Origin: Rhodopirellula baltica
Lineage (GTDB): Bacteria > Planctomycetota > Planctomycetia > Pirellulales > Pirellulaceae
DNA length: 64,000 bases
NCBI GenBank assembly: GCA_002901265.1
Contig: PPHI01000042.1
Span: 1 to 64,000, forward strand
Reading direction: 5' to 3'
Below the pieces are notes generated by a model, which made no database searches, was not told where the DNA came from, and saw nothing but the letters and a program-made list of their open reading frames with translations. Made by a program: the position numbers and the translations under genes. Shown here piece by piece: positions 44,649-54,032 of the stretch. Every line of letters starts with the position of its first letter. Position 1 is the first letter of the stretch.

Positions 44649-45179
44649 CTACTCGTCGCCTTCGCCTTCGCTGATCTTTTTCAGCTGGCTGTTGAGCATC
44701 TTTCCAGGACCCAGCATGGCGGCAGACAACGTCGCTCCTGGGCCAAGGATTTGGCCAACAAGGGTCGCAATTTGTTCTTCACGGCTAGGCCATTTGCTAA
44801 CGGCTTTGACCCCGTCGGCATCCAAACGTTCGCCATCCATCACGCCGCCTTCGGCAGCGAACTTGGCGTACTTTGTTTCGTCTTTGTCCAGGCGGACGAC
44901 TTCTTTGACGAGCGAGACAAAGTCTTCGCCGCCGAAGCAGACCGCGATGGAGCCGTTTGCGCCTTCAAAGGCGGGTGCCAGGTTAGTTCCCTCGGCAGCA
45001 CGGCGGGCGAGAGCCTTTTTCACGACGAACATCGTGATGTTCTTTTCGGCCAACTCACCGCGTAGTTCGTTCGTCGTGTTCGCGTCCATCCCCACGCAGC
45101 TGACCAGGACGGCGTCTTCGACGCCATCCAATCGCCGCTTGATGTCGCGGGTCACGAGGTCTTTGACGTACTTACTCAT
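44649..45179 (-). CDS. rplJ: Ribosomal protein L10
   Basis: The 176-residue protein matches L10, including VLVSCVGMDANTTNELRGEL and ALARRAAEGTNLAPAFEGAN. L10 anchors L7/L12 dimers to the large subunit. It sits between rplA (41-base gap) and rplL, the standard order. No obvious L10-binding leader could be identified in the short gap. Confidence 0.93.
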   Translation of the reverse strand: MSKYVKDLVTRDIKRRLDGVEDAVLVSCVGMDANTTNELRGELAEKNITMFVVKKALARRAAEGTNLAPAFEGANGSIAVCFGGEDFVSLVKEVVRLDKDETKYAKFAAEGGVMDGERLDADGVKAVSKWPSREEQIATLVGQILGPGATLSAAMLGPGKMLNSQLKKISEGEGDE

Positions 45180-45220
45180 CGAATCGATTCACGGATACAA
45201 GGAAGGCGGAGACAGATCGA

Positions 45221-45898
45221 CTAACAAGTCACACGAACACTGGGACTCATTGTTCCACAGATCGCCACACCTTTAAGGTAGGTGCCTTTGACGTTCTGAG
45301 GCTTCAGGCTGTCGACAAACTGAATGAACGCATTGATGTTGTCGACCAACTTCGAATCGTCGAAGCTCATCTTGCCGACCATTGCGTGGACGTTGCCGCC
45401 CTTGTCATTTCGGAATTCGACTTTACCAGCTTTGTACTCCGAGACGACCTTTGCGACGTCCGGGGTGACGGTGCCAGCACGTGGGCTGGGCATCAAGCCA
45501 CGGGGGCCGAGGACGCGTCCGAGAGGACCTACCAGTCCCATCATGTCAGGAGCAGCGATACAGACATCAAAATCTGTCCAGCCGTCTTTGATTTTCTTGG
45601 CGAGGTCTTCTTGGCCGACTTCGTCAGCACCAGCCTCTTCTGCAGCTTTTGCTGCATCGCCTTTAGCAAAGACGACGACGCGTTGTTGCTTGCCGATCCC
45701 GTGCGGAAGTACCAGCGAACCACGGACGATCTGATCGGCCTGGTTAGGATCGACACCCAGACGCATGTGAACTTCGACCGTTTGATCAAACTTGGTCGAG
45801 TCATACGTCTTCAGCGTCTTGACGGCTTCGTCAAGAGGCAACAGTGCGGATGGTTGTTTAGCGAGCGCGGCGCGATACCGCTTTGATTTCTTACCCAT
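45221..45898 (-). CDS. rplA: Ribosomal protein L1
   Basis: I use the ATG at 45898 ([17 protein letters not shown]); the open frame extends far upstream but that part is not protein-like. The 225-residue protein has [20 protein letters not shown] and [20 protein letters not shown], characteristic of L1. It normally follows rplK, but the gene upstream here is pncC, so the ribosomal cluster is broken at this point. It is the first gene of the operon. Confidence 0.95.
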   Translation of the reverse strand: MGKKSKRYRAALAKQPSALLPLDEAVKTLKTYDSTKFDQTVEVHMRLGVDPNQADQIVRGSLVLPHGIGKQQRVVVFAKGDAAKAAEEAGADEVGQEDLAKKIKDGWTDFDVCIAAPDMMGLVGPLGRVLGPRGLMPSPRAGTVTPDVAKVVSEYKAGKVEFRNDKGGNVHAMVGKMSFDDSKLVDNINAFIQFVDSLKPQNVKGTYLKGVAICGTMSPSVRVTC

Positions 45899-46023
45899 AT
45901 GGTCACGAGCCTTGTTAAAAGGTCGGGTGGTTTTAGCAAAATCACCGGGCCCGAGGAAACGCCTCGGCGGCAAATTCTCCCACTTCCCGAGCAAACACAA
46001 CAGCTGGCCTGCCGGGGAGCGAA

Positions 46024-46053
46024 GAATATGCGTCCACACACTCTTACCGTCAA
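46024..46053 (-). promoter_or_regulatory. Candidate promoter of the rplA operon
   Basis: On the minus strand TTGACG (46053-46048) is separated by 18 bases from ATATTC (46029-46024), a plausible -35/-10 pair about 125 bases upstream of rplA. The -10 match is only moderate. Confidence 0.3.
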
Positions 46054-46167
46054 CGCCAATTTGCCTTTTTTTGCATTTTGCGTACGGGGTCGTGGACAGC
46101 TTGAACCCTGAGACAGCCTGTCGAACTTCCCTGATCGGTTCAACTGGGTCGCCAAGGTGATCGAAAA

Positions 46168-46641
46168 TTACAAGTCCAACAACAATTCCAACACCCGCAT
46201 CGCCGCCTCCCGCTGACGGGCAACACGCTTGGGCTTTGCCAAGTCGACCTGCGTGATCCGCGGGGTGTCGCCCCTGCGGCAAACGGCAATGAACACCACG
46301 CCGTCAAACCCTTCAGGCGCATCCGGCCCTAAGTGCCCGGTCACCGCGGCGGCGAGTTCCGCGTGTGGCGTCCGCTGCAAAACGCCCGTCACCATCTGGT
46401 GCGCGACCGGCGGACTGACCGCGGTGTGCTCCGCCAAAGTGTCTTCGGCGACACCTAACCACGACTGCTTGGTCGCGTTTTGGTACACCACCATCGATCC
46501 CGCCAGATTAGCTGAAATCCCCGGAATGGTTGCCAACGTCGCGGCGATCAAACCGCCCGTGCAGCTCTCCGCCAGCGCCAACCGTTCTCCCCGCTCGGAC
46601 AAACGTTTCGCAAGGTGTTCGGCAAGTGTGTCTAAATCCAT
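46168..46641 (-). CDS. pncC: Nicotinamide-nucleotide amidohydrolase (CinA C-terminal domain, PncC-like)
   Basis: The 157-residue protein is a stand-alone CinA C-terminal domain: [20 protein letters not shown] holds the catalytic Ser-Cys-Thr motif, and [13 protein letters not shown] and [11 protein letters not shown] follow. It converts nicotinamide mononucleotide to nicotinic acid mononucleotide in NAD salvage. It lies upstream of the rplA operon on the same strand. Confidence 0.9.
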   Translation of the reverse strand: MDLDTLAEHLAKRLSERGERLALAESCTGGLIAATLATIPGISANLAGSMVVYQNATKQSWLGVAEDTLAEHTAVSPPVAHQMVTGVLQRTPHAELAAAVTGHLGPDAPEGFDGVVFIAVCRRGDTPRITQVDLAKPKRVARQREAAMRVLELLLDL

Positions 46642-46911
46642 CGCACTGTTCCTTTCCGCTTCATTCGTTCCATTTTTGGTTCCAAGTTACGCTCGCCTTC
46701 ATTCGACGAAACACGCCAAATCAAACTTCCCTGACGCCGCTTAACCCGAACCACCCGGGCTGTGACTTGAGGGAACTTCGGCAAATAAAGTTGATGTTTT
46801 CCGGCCGGCGCCTGCTATCGTAGAGGTCGCCGAATCGTGCTACCCCACGTCCGTCCACGGCTCTGTCGCAAAGACAACTGGCTGGCGTTCCGCGCATCTT
46901 CTAAGACCACG

Positions 46912-47751
46912 ATGGAACACGCAACCGACCCCAAGCATCTCGCCACGATCACGACGCTGAATGAGCGTGGATCACGCGCTCTCTCGCTGCAATTCACGTT
47001 GATCAGCAACGTGTTTTTAGTAATCGTGCCGACGGCGTTGGGCTTTGTCGGTTCACTTGCACCGCTGTTCATTGCAGTCAATGTTTGGGGCTCGCTGAGT
47101 GTTCGCAGCTTCCTGATTGTCCTGGGCACTTCGGTCGGAGTCACCGTGTGCTCCATTGCGATTTGGGCCACGCGCTTTCCCGAATGGCCGATGAACCAAT
47201 GGCTGGACCAAAGACTGCGCAATCGTTGTCGGAAACGCTTCCAGTCGTCTCCCGATCACTCGATGAAGTTCTGGATCGATTCGGCCCCAATGTGCGAATA
47301 CGTTCGGCGGGAAGCAATGCAGGCGACACTGTTCCCAAAACTCGAAACGGCTTCGGATATCGCGTTGATCCGCATCCATGCCGACGGGATCACGATGGAA
47401 GGCGATCGAGCACGCTATAGCTTCCCTGCCGCTTCAATCCTGGGTACCACGATTGAAACGATTCGGCCGGCCGGATGCTTTCACAAACTTCACTACGTGC
47501 ACGTGTTCGTTCGCACCGAACAAGGCACCGACGAGTTCCCGATTTCGTTGCGTGATTGCGGATGGGGAAGACTGTCCGCCAAAAAACGTCGCGTGGACGC
47601 GGAACAACTGGCCGAACGCATTAACCAGATTGCGACCGGTTCCGAATACGAACTGTCAGACCCGGACTACGCTCGCCGCGCTCAAACAAGCCCAACAAAC
47701 TCGATTAACCCTTATGCGGTCGCCGCATCACTTTCACCAGCGCGACCGTGA
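46912..47751 (+). CDS. Membrane protein with YcxB-like C-terminal domain
   Basis: The likely start is the ATG at 46912 (MEHATDPKHLATI); the frame is open 25 codons earlier. Two hydrophobic segments (FLVIVPTALGFVGSLAPLFI and FLIVLGTSVGVTVCSIAIWA) are followed by a cytoplasmic domain with ADGITMEGDRARYSFPAASI, like YcxB-type domains. The C-terminus ends SINPYAVAASLSP, another NPY motif, here at the tail. Function is unknown. It converges with the next gene, one base between stops. Confidence 0.7.
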   Translation: MEHATDPKHLATITTLNERGSRALSLQFTLISNVFLVIVPTALGFVGSLAPLFIAVNVWGSLSVRSFLIVLGTSVGVTVCSIAIWATRFPEWPMNQWLDQRLRNRCRKRFQSSPDHSMKFWIDSAPMCEYVRREAMQATLFPKLETASDIALIRIHADGITMEGDRARYSFPAASILGTTIETIRPAGCFHKLHYVHVFVRTEQGTDEFPISLRDCGWGRLSAKKRRVDAEQLAERINQIATGSEYELSDPDYARRAQTSPTNSINPYAVAASLSPARP

Positions 47752-47752
47752 C

Positions 47753-48667
47753 CTAATCGGGAAACCTCAAACGGTGCTTGTTCTGTTCGTAGAACTTGGT
47801 GATGTCCAGCGACTGGCGGCGTTCCTCTTCCATCAACTGGATGCGTGCTTCAAGACGTTCTAGACGACGCGCCATTTGCGGAATCAACTCGTTGTTTTCG
47901 TCCAGCGGTTTTGGCCGAGGCACCTGCGGATAACCGAGATGACGCTGCAAGGCACTAAACAGGTACAGCGGGTCCTTGCGGCGATTGGCAAAGGCAATTC
48001 GCCCCTCTTTTTCACCAAACAAAATCGTGACAGGTGCCTCCTCCGCTTTCTTCGCTGCCTTCAAACGGTTGCGATAGTCTTCGCTGGCCAGAAAGACAAG
48101 GTCCGCGAAATCGATCAAGCCGACTTCTGCGCGAAGCTTTAAGATCCACTGGCTCCAGGTGTCATCGTAAAGCGGGTCGCCGCTCATCGCGGTCAGTCCC
48201 AGGTCGTAGCTCAATCGGTTTCGGCAGAGCACCTCAAACTGGTAGAAAAACAAGCCTGCCTGCGAAGCACCTTTGACGCGATACTCGACTTCAGATTGCA
48301 TTACCTTGAATGCGGTGTGCATCAAGAATCGCCCCGTGTCCAACTCGCTCTGGTCAATCAAGAACGTTTGGAACGGCGTGAAGTAATGCGACAACTGGTG
48401 CATGGCGGGTCCGAGCAATCCAGAATGCCGAACCTCAGTTAATAAATACTCCATCGCCATCGGCAATCGCGTTGTCGCCAACACTTCGTGCCGCAGTTGT
48501 TCCAGCAAATCCTGGATCGGCGAACGCGTGCCAGCTTGTTCATAGAGCAACTCGAACAGGTGAGCCTGCTCCACGTACTCGTCACGATCCAACATGGGGG
48601 GACGTGTTGGGATCTTGTGGGTCGTAGGCCCGCGTCGCACCGGGCGAGAATTCGATGGTCTTGGCAT
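47753..48667 (-). CDS. Conserved hypothetical planctomycete protein
   Basis: I place the start at 48667 (MPRPSNSRPVRRGPTTHK), since upstream codons are not protein-like. The 304-residue product is all-alpha, with MEYLLTEVRHSGLLGPAMHQ, RFLMHTAFKVMQSEVEYRVK and a C-terminal coiled coil (MARRLERLEARIQLMEEERR, about 260-285). No catalytic motif or signal peptide is visible. It may be a cytoplasmic scaffold; I do not know its role. Confidence 0.7.
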   Translation of the reverse strand: MPRPSNSRPVRRGPTTHKIPTRPPMLDRDEYVEQAHLFELLYEQAGTRSPIQDLLEQLRHEVLATTRLPMAMEYLLTEVRHSGLLGPAMHQLSHYFTPFQTFLIDQSELDTGRFLMHTAFKVMQSEVEYRVKGASQAGLFFYQFEVLCRNRLSYDLGLTAMSGDPLYDDTWSQWILKLRAEVGLIDFADLVFLASEDYRNRLKAAKKAEEAPVTILFGEKEGRIAFANRRKDPLYLFSALQRHLGYPQVPRPKPLDENNELIPQMARRLERLEARIQLMEEERRQSLDITKFYEQNKHRLRFPD

Positions 48668-48831
48668 AACAACTAGCGTAACAACCGAAGCGAAGTTTTG
48701 GCCAGCAGCGTTCCCTTTCCGCAAGAACACAGACTAGCGTCACTGCGGAATTTCAGCGACATGGTATGTTAACAACCGCGTTGCGATGAATTGGGTTTGC
48801 CGAATTGGCGTGAATGGAAGTGAGGACAGGC

Positions 48832-49353
48832 ATGACGACACCCGAAAAGCCTCCCAATCCATATCAAGTGTCGGCGAGCGATACGGGGCCTGCAATGACA
48901 CCGGTTCCGCCCAACCAACTGGATTTCCCGGGTCGCTGGAAAACGATCATCACGATCGCGATCGCCAGCAGCGTTCTAATGCTCGGCTCCCTTAGTGCTG
49001 CCGACAGAGTCGGTGAAGGCTTCATCCTGTTATTCGTCGTCATTTGGGCAGGAACCTGTGCCCTGATCTCGGCCATCTTGCCAGGAACCCCCGCACGGAA
49101 AATCGCCCGAGCATTGCTGGGAACTTTGCTGGCAGTTCCATTCTTTGCCCTCTACGCCACCGTCTGCGCCACCATTGCCATCCCCGCATTAGCAGTCGCA
49201 AACATGGACATTGCGGGACTTGGCTTTGGTAGTGTGGTCGCCAATCTCGTCGTCCTGATGATCTTTGCGTTAACGGTTCGCGGGATCGCAAGAAGCCAGG
49301 ATCGCCGCCACGGTGAGCCGGTCGAGAACCAACCGAGCCAGCCAAAAACATGA
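48832..49353 (+). CDS. NPY-motif four-helix membrane protein
   Basis: GAGG six bases upstream supports the start at 48832 over an ATG at 48814. The 173-residue protein begins TPEKPPNPYQVSA and has four hydrophobic segments, for example IITIAIASSVLMLGSL, GFILLFVVIWAGTCALISAI and SVVANLVVLMIFALTV. Its stop overlaps the next ATG (ATGA), which couples it to the radical SAM gene. Family unknown, but the Asn-Pro-Tyr start is shared with 1517-1990. Confidence 0.7.
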   Translation: MTTPEKPPNPYQVSASDTGPAMTPVPPNQLDFPGRWKTIITIAIASSVLMLGSLSAADRVGEGFILLFVVIWAGTCALISAILPGTPARKIARALLGTLLAVPFFALYATVCATIAIPALAVANMDIAGLGFGSVVANLVVLMIFALTVRGIARSQDRRHGEPVENQPSQPKT

Positions 49354-50837
49354 ACCATCTCGATCGACGGCCACGCGCATCGCACGTGATGCTGGGAACA
49401 ACCGATTCGCTTTGCCCGGACTGCATGGAAGTCATCTCGGCGAAAATCATCGTTCGCGGCAAACGCGTTTACTTTCGCAAACGATGCCCTGAACACGGCG
49501 TCCGCGAAGACTTCGTTTGCAGTGATGTCGACTGGTGGGATCGCGGCGAAGGACACACCGCTTCGGTGCTGCCTATGGTACGCAGCACCGAAAGCGGCAA
49601 AGGATGCCCGCATGACTGCGGCCTTTGCGAAGAACACGAACAACACACTTGCATCGGCTTGGTCGAACTGACCGATCGTTGCAATCTCACCTGCCCGATG
49701 TGTTTCGCCGGCAGCGATCCGCACGGCAAAGACCATGATCTTTCTGATATCATCAAAAGCCTTGATCGCTTGGTCGAATGCGAAGGCCGGCCGGAAGTTT
49801 GCCAACTCTCGGGTGGCGAACCGACGTTGCACCCCGATTTCGAAACAGTGGTCGACGAAGCACTCGCCCGACCGATCGACTATGTCATGGTCAATACCAA
49901 CGGCGTGCGGTTTGCCAAAGATGCGGGCCTCGTCGAACGCCTCGCGAAACATCGCGATCGGCTGGAGATCTATCTACAGTTCGACGGCGGAGATTCAGCC
50001 ACCACGATCCGACTTCGCGGCGAAGATCTGATCGACCAAAAACGCCGCGCCCTCGATCGACTACAGGACGCGGGACTGAACGTCACCCTGGTCGCAACAC
50101 TGGTTGCGCCGTTGCCCGAACGATTCTACGAAACGCTGCTTCAAGAAGCCCTTTCGCGACCCAACGTCACGGGACTAAGCCTGCAACCGGCGACCTATAG
50201 CGGAAGGCACCTTGCTGCCGAAGACCTCGAAAACCGCGTGACGTTCCCAGACGTGATCCGGGGACTTGCGGACGCATCATCGGGCATGCTTTGCCCCAGC
50301 GACTTTGCGCCTTTGCCGTGTGCACACCCGAACTGCCACCAGATTATGTTGGCCGCCCGCGAAGGCGATCGAATTGTGCCACTGTCCGATGCCGCACCCT
50401 TGACCGAAAACCTGGACTTGATTGCCGGCGGGATCAGTTTTACGCCCAAGCGAGCCAAGGAACTGATCGAAATTTTTCTATCGCGCGCGAGTCACTGCGG
50501 CAGTGATTGCGATTGCGGTGATGTGGTCCAGCTTGGCGCGATTGGAAACTCGACGGCGAATCCGTCCACCAAACCGACAGATCCGGTCCTCGATAAGTTC
50601 TTCGCCCGCGTACTGACCGAATCGGCAACCGCGCGTGATCTGTTTCGCGTCACGATCACCAGCTTCCTGGATGCGTATAACTTCGACGTCCGCCAATTGA
50701 TGAAGTGCTGCACGCACCACGTTTTGCCCAGCGGCCACGTCGTCCCGTTCTGCGCCTACAACACACTGTACCGGCCAGGGCACTTACAACTGCCGCCACT
50801 CGCGACCGCCGTTAAGCACCAGCCAAGCGAAGGCTAG
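49350..50837 (+). CDS. Radical SAM protein of the Tes-like (archaeal lipid synthase-type) family
   Basis: The 495-residue protein has the canonical radical SAM cluster motif CNLTCPMC near residue 111, in LVELTDRCNLTCPMCFAG, followed by VCQLSGGEPTLHPDFETVVD. Ahead of it is a Cys-rich module (LCPDCMEVI, KRCPEHGVREDFVCSDVDW, GCPHDCGLCEEHEQHTC) matching the layout of archaeal MJ0619/Tes-type enzymes that join lipid tails. The C-terminus has more Cys (HCGSDCDCGDVV, MKCCTHHVLPSGHVVPFCAY), possible sites for extra Fe-S clusters. It is coupled upstream to a membrane protein and is three bases from an Lgt-like gene, which supports work on membrane lipids. The exact reaction cannot be read from the sequence. 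Confidence 0.8.
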   Translation: MNHLDRRPRASHVMLGTTDSLCPDCMEVISAKIIVRGKRVYFRKRCPEHGVREDFVCSDVDWWDRGEGHTASVLPMVRSTESGKGCPHDCGLCEEHEQHTCIGLVELTDRCNLTCPMCFAGSDPHGKDHDLSDIIKSLDRLVECEGRPEVCQLSGGEPTLHPDFETVVDEALARPIDYVMVNTNGVRFAKDAGLVERLAKHRDRLEIYLQFDGGDSATTIRLRGEDLIDQKRRALDRLQDAGLNVTLVATLVAPLPERFYETLLQEALSRPNVTGLSLQPATYSGRHLAAEDLENRVTFPDVIRGLADASSGMLCPSDFAPLPCAHPNCHQIMLAAREGDRIVPLSDAAPLTENLDLIAGGISFTPKRAKELIEIFLSRASHCGSDCDCGDVVQLGAIGNSTANPSTKPTDPVLDKFFARVLTESATARDLFRVTITSFLDAYNFDVRQLMKCCTHHVLPSGHVVPFCAYNTLYRPGHLQLPPLATAVKHQPSEG

Positions 50838-50840
50838 ACG

Positions 50841-51545
50841 ATGGACTGGGGTCGATTCGGATACGCAGCGTTCATGGTGCTGGGAACGGTGACCGCCGGC
50901 ATTGCCTACCGGCGTTACGGTGGTGGCACCACGTCGCTTACCAACGAACAACGATGGGGCATCGCTGTTGGCGGAATCATTGGTGCGACCTTCGCAGCGA
51001 AACTTCCGTTCGCATTTGGGATCAGCGCCGACGGCGGATGGCTTGGCCTTTGGACCAGCGACGGCAAGACAGTGCTGTGGGGACTGGTTGGTGGCTACGC
51101 CGGTGTCGAAGTCGCCAAGTGGTCGCTGTACGTTCGCGAGCGAACGGGCGATCGCTTTGTTATCCCGGTCGCACTGGCGATTGGGATCGGCCGATTCGGA
51201 TGCCTGTGCAATGGCTGTTGCTATGGAATTCCGACCAACGGCATGTGGGGCATCCGATCCGATGAATCCGGCAACGCCGCGATCCTGCGTCACCCCGCGC
51301 CGCTCTATGAGTCGATCTTCCACCTTTCATTCGCGGCGATCGCGTTTTACGGCATTGGGCAGGGCTGGATCAAACAGCAATGGATGCTGATTTACCTGAT
51401 CACGTACTGCGCATTTCGCTTCGTGAGCGAATACTGGCGTGAAGAACCGATCGCGATCGCCGGGCTGACGTTTTACCAAGTCAGCGCGGCGGTGTTTGCG
51501 ATCGCATTTAGCGTGCTGCTGATCTGGCGACGATCAAATCCATAA
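50841..51545 (+). CDS. Prolipoprotein diacylglyceryl transferase-like membrane protein
   Basis: The 234-residue membrane protein has an Lgt-like pattern: VALAIGIGRFGCLCNGCCYG near residue 118 and ILRHPAPLYESIFHLSFAAI. True Lgt has GRxGNFxNxExxG; here GRFGCLCNGCCYG replaces it, as in a divergent planctomycete branch. Lgt moves a diacylglyceryl group to a lipoprotein Cys. Six or seven helices are expected. It begins three bases after the Tes-like radical SAM gene, so the two act together or at least are expressed together. Its stop overlaps the end of the convergent MBL gene by 12 bases. Confidence 0.75.
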   Translation: MDWGRFGYAAFMVLGTVTAGIAYRRYGGGTTSLTNEQRWGIAVGGIIGATFAAKLPFAFGISADGGWLGLWTSDGKTVLWGLVGGYAGVEVAKWSLYVRERTGDRFVIPVALAIGIGRFGCLCNGCCYGIPTNGMWGIRSDESGNAAILRHPAPLYESIFHLSFAAIAFYGIGQGWIKQQWMLIYLITYCAFRFVSEYWREEPIAIAGLTFYQVSAAVFAIAFSVLLIWRRSNP

Positions 51546-52373
51546 CTTCATGCGACCATCCAGCATGCCTGGCAAGGCCCGTTCGACCATCGTCTTCACC
51601 TGACGATCGTGGTACCGCGTGCTCAAGTGGCCGGCGATCACCAGTTCGTTTTCGAAGCGGTCCTTTCGGCTACGATAGTCGTCGACGTGCATGTGACCGT
51701 GTTTATGGATTTTTTCCTTGCGGTGTTCCGGCGCGACAAACGTCATTTCGGTGATCAGCGTTTTGCACTGATAGAACTCGGGATTGTTGTCGAGCCCTGG
51801 TGGTGACGTGTCACCGGTATAGCCAAGCACCGGCACACGAATCTCGGTGCTGATTTCTGTCCCGGCCAATTTCAAGTCGCGGATTTCTGGGCCCGACAAA
51901 TGCGTGAACTCACTTTTCAACTTGTGTCGACGCTGATAGACGATGAAACCAAGTGAAGTAATCGTGTGACGCGTTGGCACGGCCTCGACCAAGTATTCGC
52001 GGCCACATTCGATTTGGTCTCCCGGCATCAGTCCGACCAACTCGCATGGCATCGGGCCACGGTCAAGGCGACGAAAGCACTGCAGCATGCCCCAAGCTTC
52101 GTCGACCGCCGAGTCAGGCAAGTAAACGACCGGCGGTTCCATCTTCATCATCCGGCGCCGAGACACGTATGACGGCAGCGCGGCGATGTGATCGAGATGC
52201 GCGTGCGTGATGAACAGTGTAGGTGTGCCCATAAAATCCCAGGGCTGGGCACCGACATCAAACAGAAGCTTTAACTCATTGACCCGCCAGCACGTTTGAA
52301 CGGCGGCGCGTGAATAACCCTCGATCGTCAGACCGTCATGGTGATGAGAGATCAGAGGTACGTTTTCAACCAT
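51534..52373 (-). CDS. MBL-fold metallohydrolase, RNase Z-like
   Basis: The 279-residue protein has the metallo-beta-lactamase metal motif FITHAHLDHIAALPSYVSRR near residue 54, then EAVPTRHTITSLGFIVYQRR and VPVLGYTGDTSP, with late His at AGHLSTRYHD. The sequence most resembles RNase Z-type nucleases, which trim tRNA 3' ends, though the exosite is not obvious. It is a single gene on the minus strand and overlaps the Lgt-like gene at its 3' end. Confidence 0.8.
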   Translation of the reverse strand: MVENVPLISHHHDGLTIEGYSRAAVQTCWRVNELKLLFDVGAQPWDFMGTPTLFITHAHLDHIAALPSYVSRRRMMKMEPPVVYLPDSAVDEAWGMLQCFRRLDRGPMPCELVGLMPGDQIECGREYLVEAVPTRHTITSLGFIVYQRRHKLKSEFTHLSGPEIRDLKLAGTEISTEIRVPVLGYTGDTSPPGLDNNPEFYQCKTLITEMTFVAPEHRKEKIHKHGHMHVDDYRSRKDRFENELVIAGHLSTRYHDRQVKTMVERALPGMLDGRMKLWI

Positions 52374-52455
52374 GTTGCTTTGTGGGGAATCGGCATGCGG
52401 AAGTCACAGCCGGGTGGTGCGTAGAGACGCTGAACGACTCGGCGATCCTGCCGAA

Positions 52456-53619
52456 TCAGTTTCCTTCAGGCGTAACGAGCAGGACTTGTTCGTGAGCCCG
52501 GATCTTCAACGAAGACTTCTCTGCGATCAAGTGGACCAATTGCCAAAGCGTCTGGTCTTTGGCTTCGAAGGAGACCAACTTGGACAGCGACGGGTTCGCC
52601 GAAGCGTCGAACTTAAACTCGACGCCGCCAGTTGAAAACAGTTTGGCCAACACCGCGCCAGCCTTCTGATCGGCAACGGTCAACGAAAACGTGCGTTTGT
52701 CGGCCTGCAACCGTTTCAGCGGATCGGGCTCGCTCGCCCCCGCATTCGCAATCTTCTCACGGGGCTCGATCGCTAGAACGGCGGCGCATAGTTCTTGATG
52801 AACACCAAGCGTCGCGGTTACCACGGTACCGTCACGCTCCGCCCGAACGTTAATCGTGGGGTCGGATGTCACCAACGGCTCGAGCTTCGCTTTCAATCCT
52901 GCAAATCGATAGCAAGCGGAGAACGCCGATTGTGCGTCAGCGTTCGTGCGAAACTTGGCAAACTGTCCATAAACCAATGCAATTGCGGTGACAGGCGACA
53001 CCGATTGCAACCGGCAAGCCGGCCATAGATCGTGCGGCAAGTCGCCTCCTCGCATCTGCACCCGAACCTGGCTGACGAGCGACTTGGGTGCCGAAAACGG
53101 GATCTGCGTCAGGATCAAATCCGCCGCTTCTTTTGGCGTTGTCAGATCAGGCCACTCGACATCGATCAGGTGTCGTGACGAATTATTTGATTCGTTTTGG
53201 CGATTAATTCTCGCCGATTGGGACAACAATTTATCCGCCATTTCGGCAACCCAAGCCGGCCGACCAAACAACAAACAGTTGTCCACCGGAAAGACAACAC
53301 AACCAGACGCCTCGGCGATCTTGACCAGCGATTGATAGCGAGTCGGGCCGAGCTCACCAGGTGAAACTGGAGCATCTGGGTCAACCTTGCGATCAACCCA
53401 GACATTCAGATGCCGGTGTGGCTGATTGGGGATCTCCGCGACTAGGTCGATGGCGATGCGAAGTGATTGCCCATCAATTCGCCCACTAAGTGGTTCTTGT
53501 AACCGCAAAACGAACTCGCTTCGCTGATCCAAGCATTCGCCGGACACTTCAGCGACGAACATGCACAAAATCAGGGCGTTCGCAGCGAGCAGATGCGACA
53601 AGAACTTTTTGATAATCAT
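52456..53619 (-). CDS. Secreted hypothetical protein with an STN-like C-terminal domain
   Basis: The start is taken at 53619 (IIKKFLSHLLAANALILCMF), a signal peptide; an upstream extension is not protein-like. The last 80 residues (FSLTVADQKAGAVLAKLFST ... FEAKDQTLWQLVHLIAEKSS) resemble the short secretin/TonB N-terminal (STN) fold often used to sense or dock substrates. The middle is a mixed alpha/beta region with no domain I recognise. Function is unknown. Confidence 0.7.
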   Translation of the reverse strand: MIIKKFLSHLLAANALILCMFVAEVSGECLDQRSEFVLRLQEPLSGRIDGQSLRIAIDLVAEIPNQPHRHLNVWVDRKVDPDAPVSPGELGPTRYQSLVKIAEASGCVVFPVDNCLLFGRPAWVAEMADKLLSQSARINRQNESNNSSRHLIDVEWPDLTTPKEAADLILTQIPFSAPKSLVSQVRVQMRGGDLPHDLWPACRLQSVSPVTAIALVYGQFAKFRTNADAQSAFSACYRFAGLKAKLEPLVTSDPTINVRAERDGTVVTATLGVHQELCAAVLAIEPREKIANAGASEPDPLKRLQADKRTFSLTVADQKAGAVLAKLFSTGGVEFKFDASANPSLSKLVSFEAKDQTLWQLVHLIAEKSSLKIRAHEQVLLVTPEGN

Positions 53620-54032
53620 CGCGTCCGTCAATACAAAGGGATCTATCGGGTGGCATGCACGGAAATCTCCCACATCCATCCGGCAAACGTGGCACAGTCG
53701 CGATGTCCGGCTACCAACAATTGGCTCGCCACGGAAAGCGTCCCGGGTTGTTGTGAACGGACACGCTTACAACTAGACTCCGAAGACCTGCACCGAAGGA
53801 ACTTCGCAGCGAGTCCAGCGCCGGGCAGTGTCAAGGATTCACCGAAATCGTGAAGCAAGACACACACCGCGACCTCGCACTCGCAAACACTGCATGACGC
53901 AATCATAGCCGGAGCGTTGGCTCCACCGAAGATACAGAAAATCTTCTCGCGTTCGGTTGCCCGCATAACCGGCACGCCTAGTATAACACGCGACTTGCAC
54001 CTGGATTGCTCCTCAACTCGACGGACGCCATT
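53620..54032. other. Divergent intergenic region
   Basis: A 413-base gap between divergent genes. A 110-codon Cys/Ser-rich frame on the minus strand (53643-53975) shows no domain, and I do not call it. Promoters for both neighbours must lie here. Confidence 0.4.
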
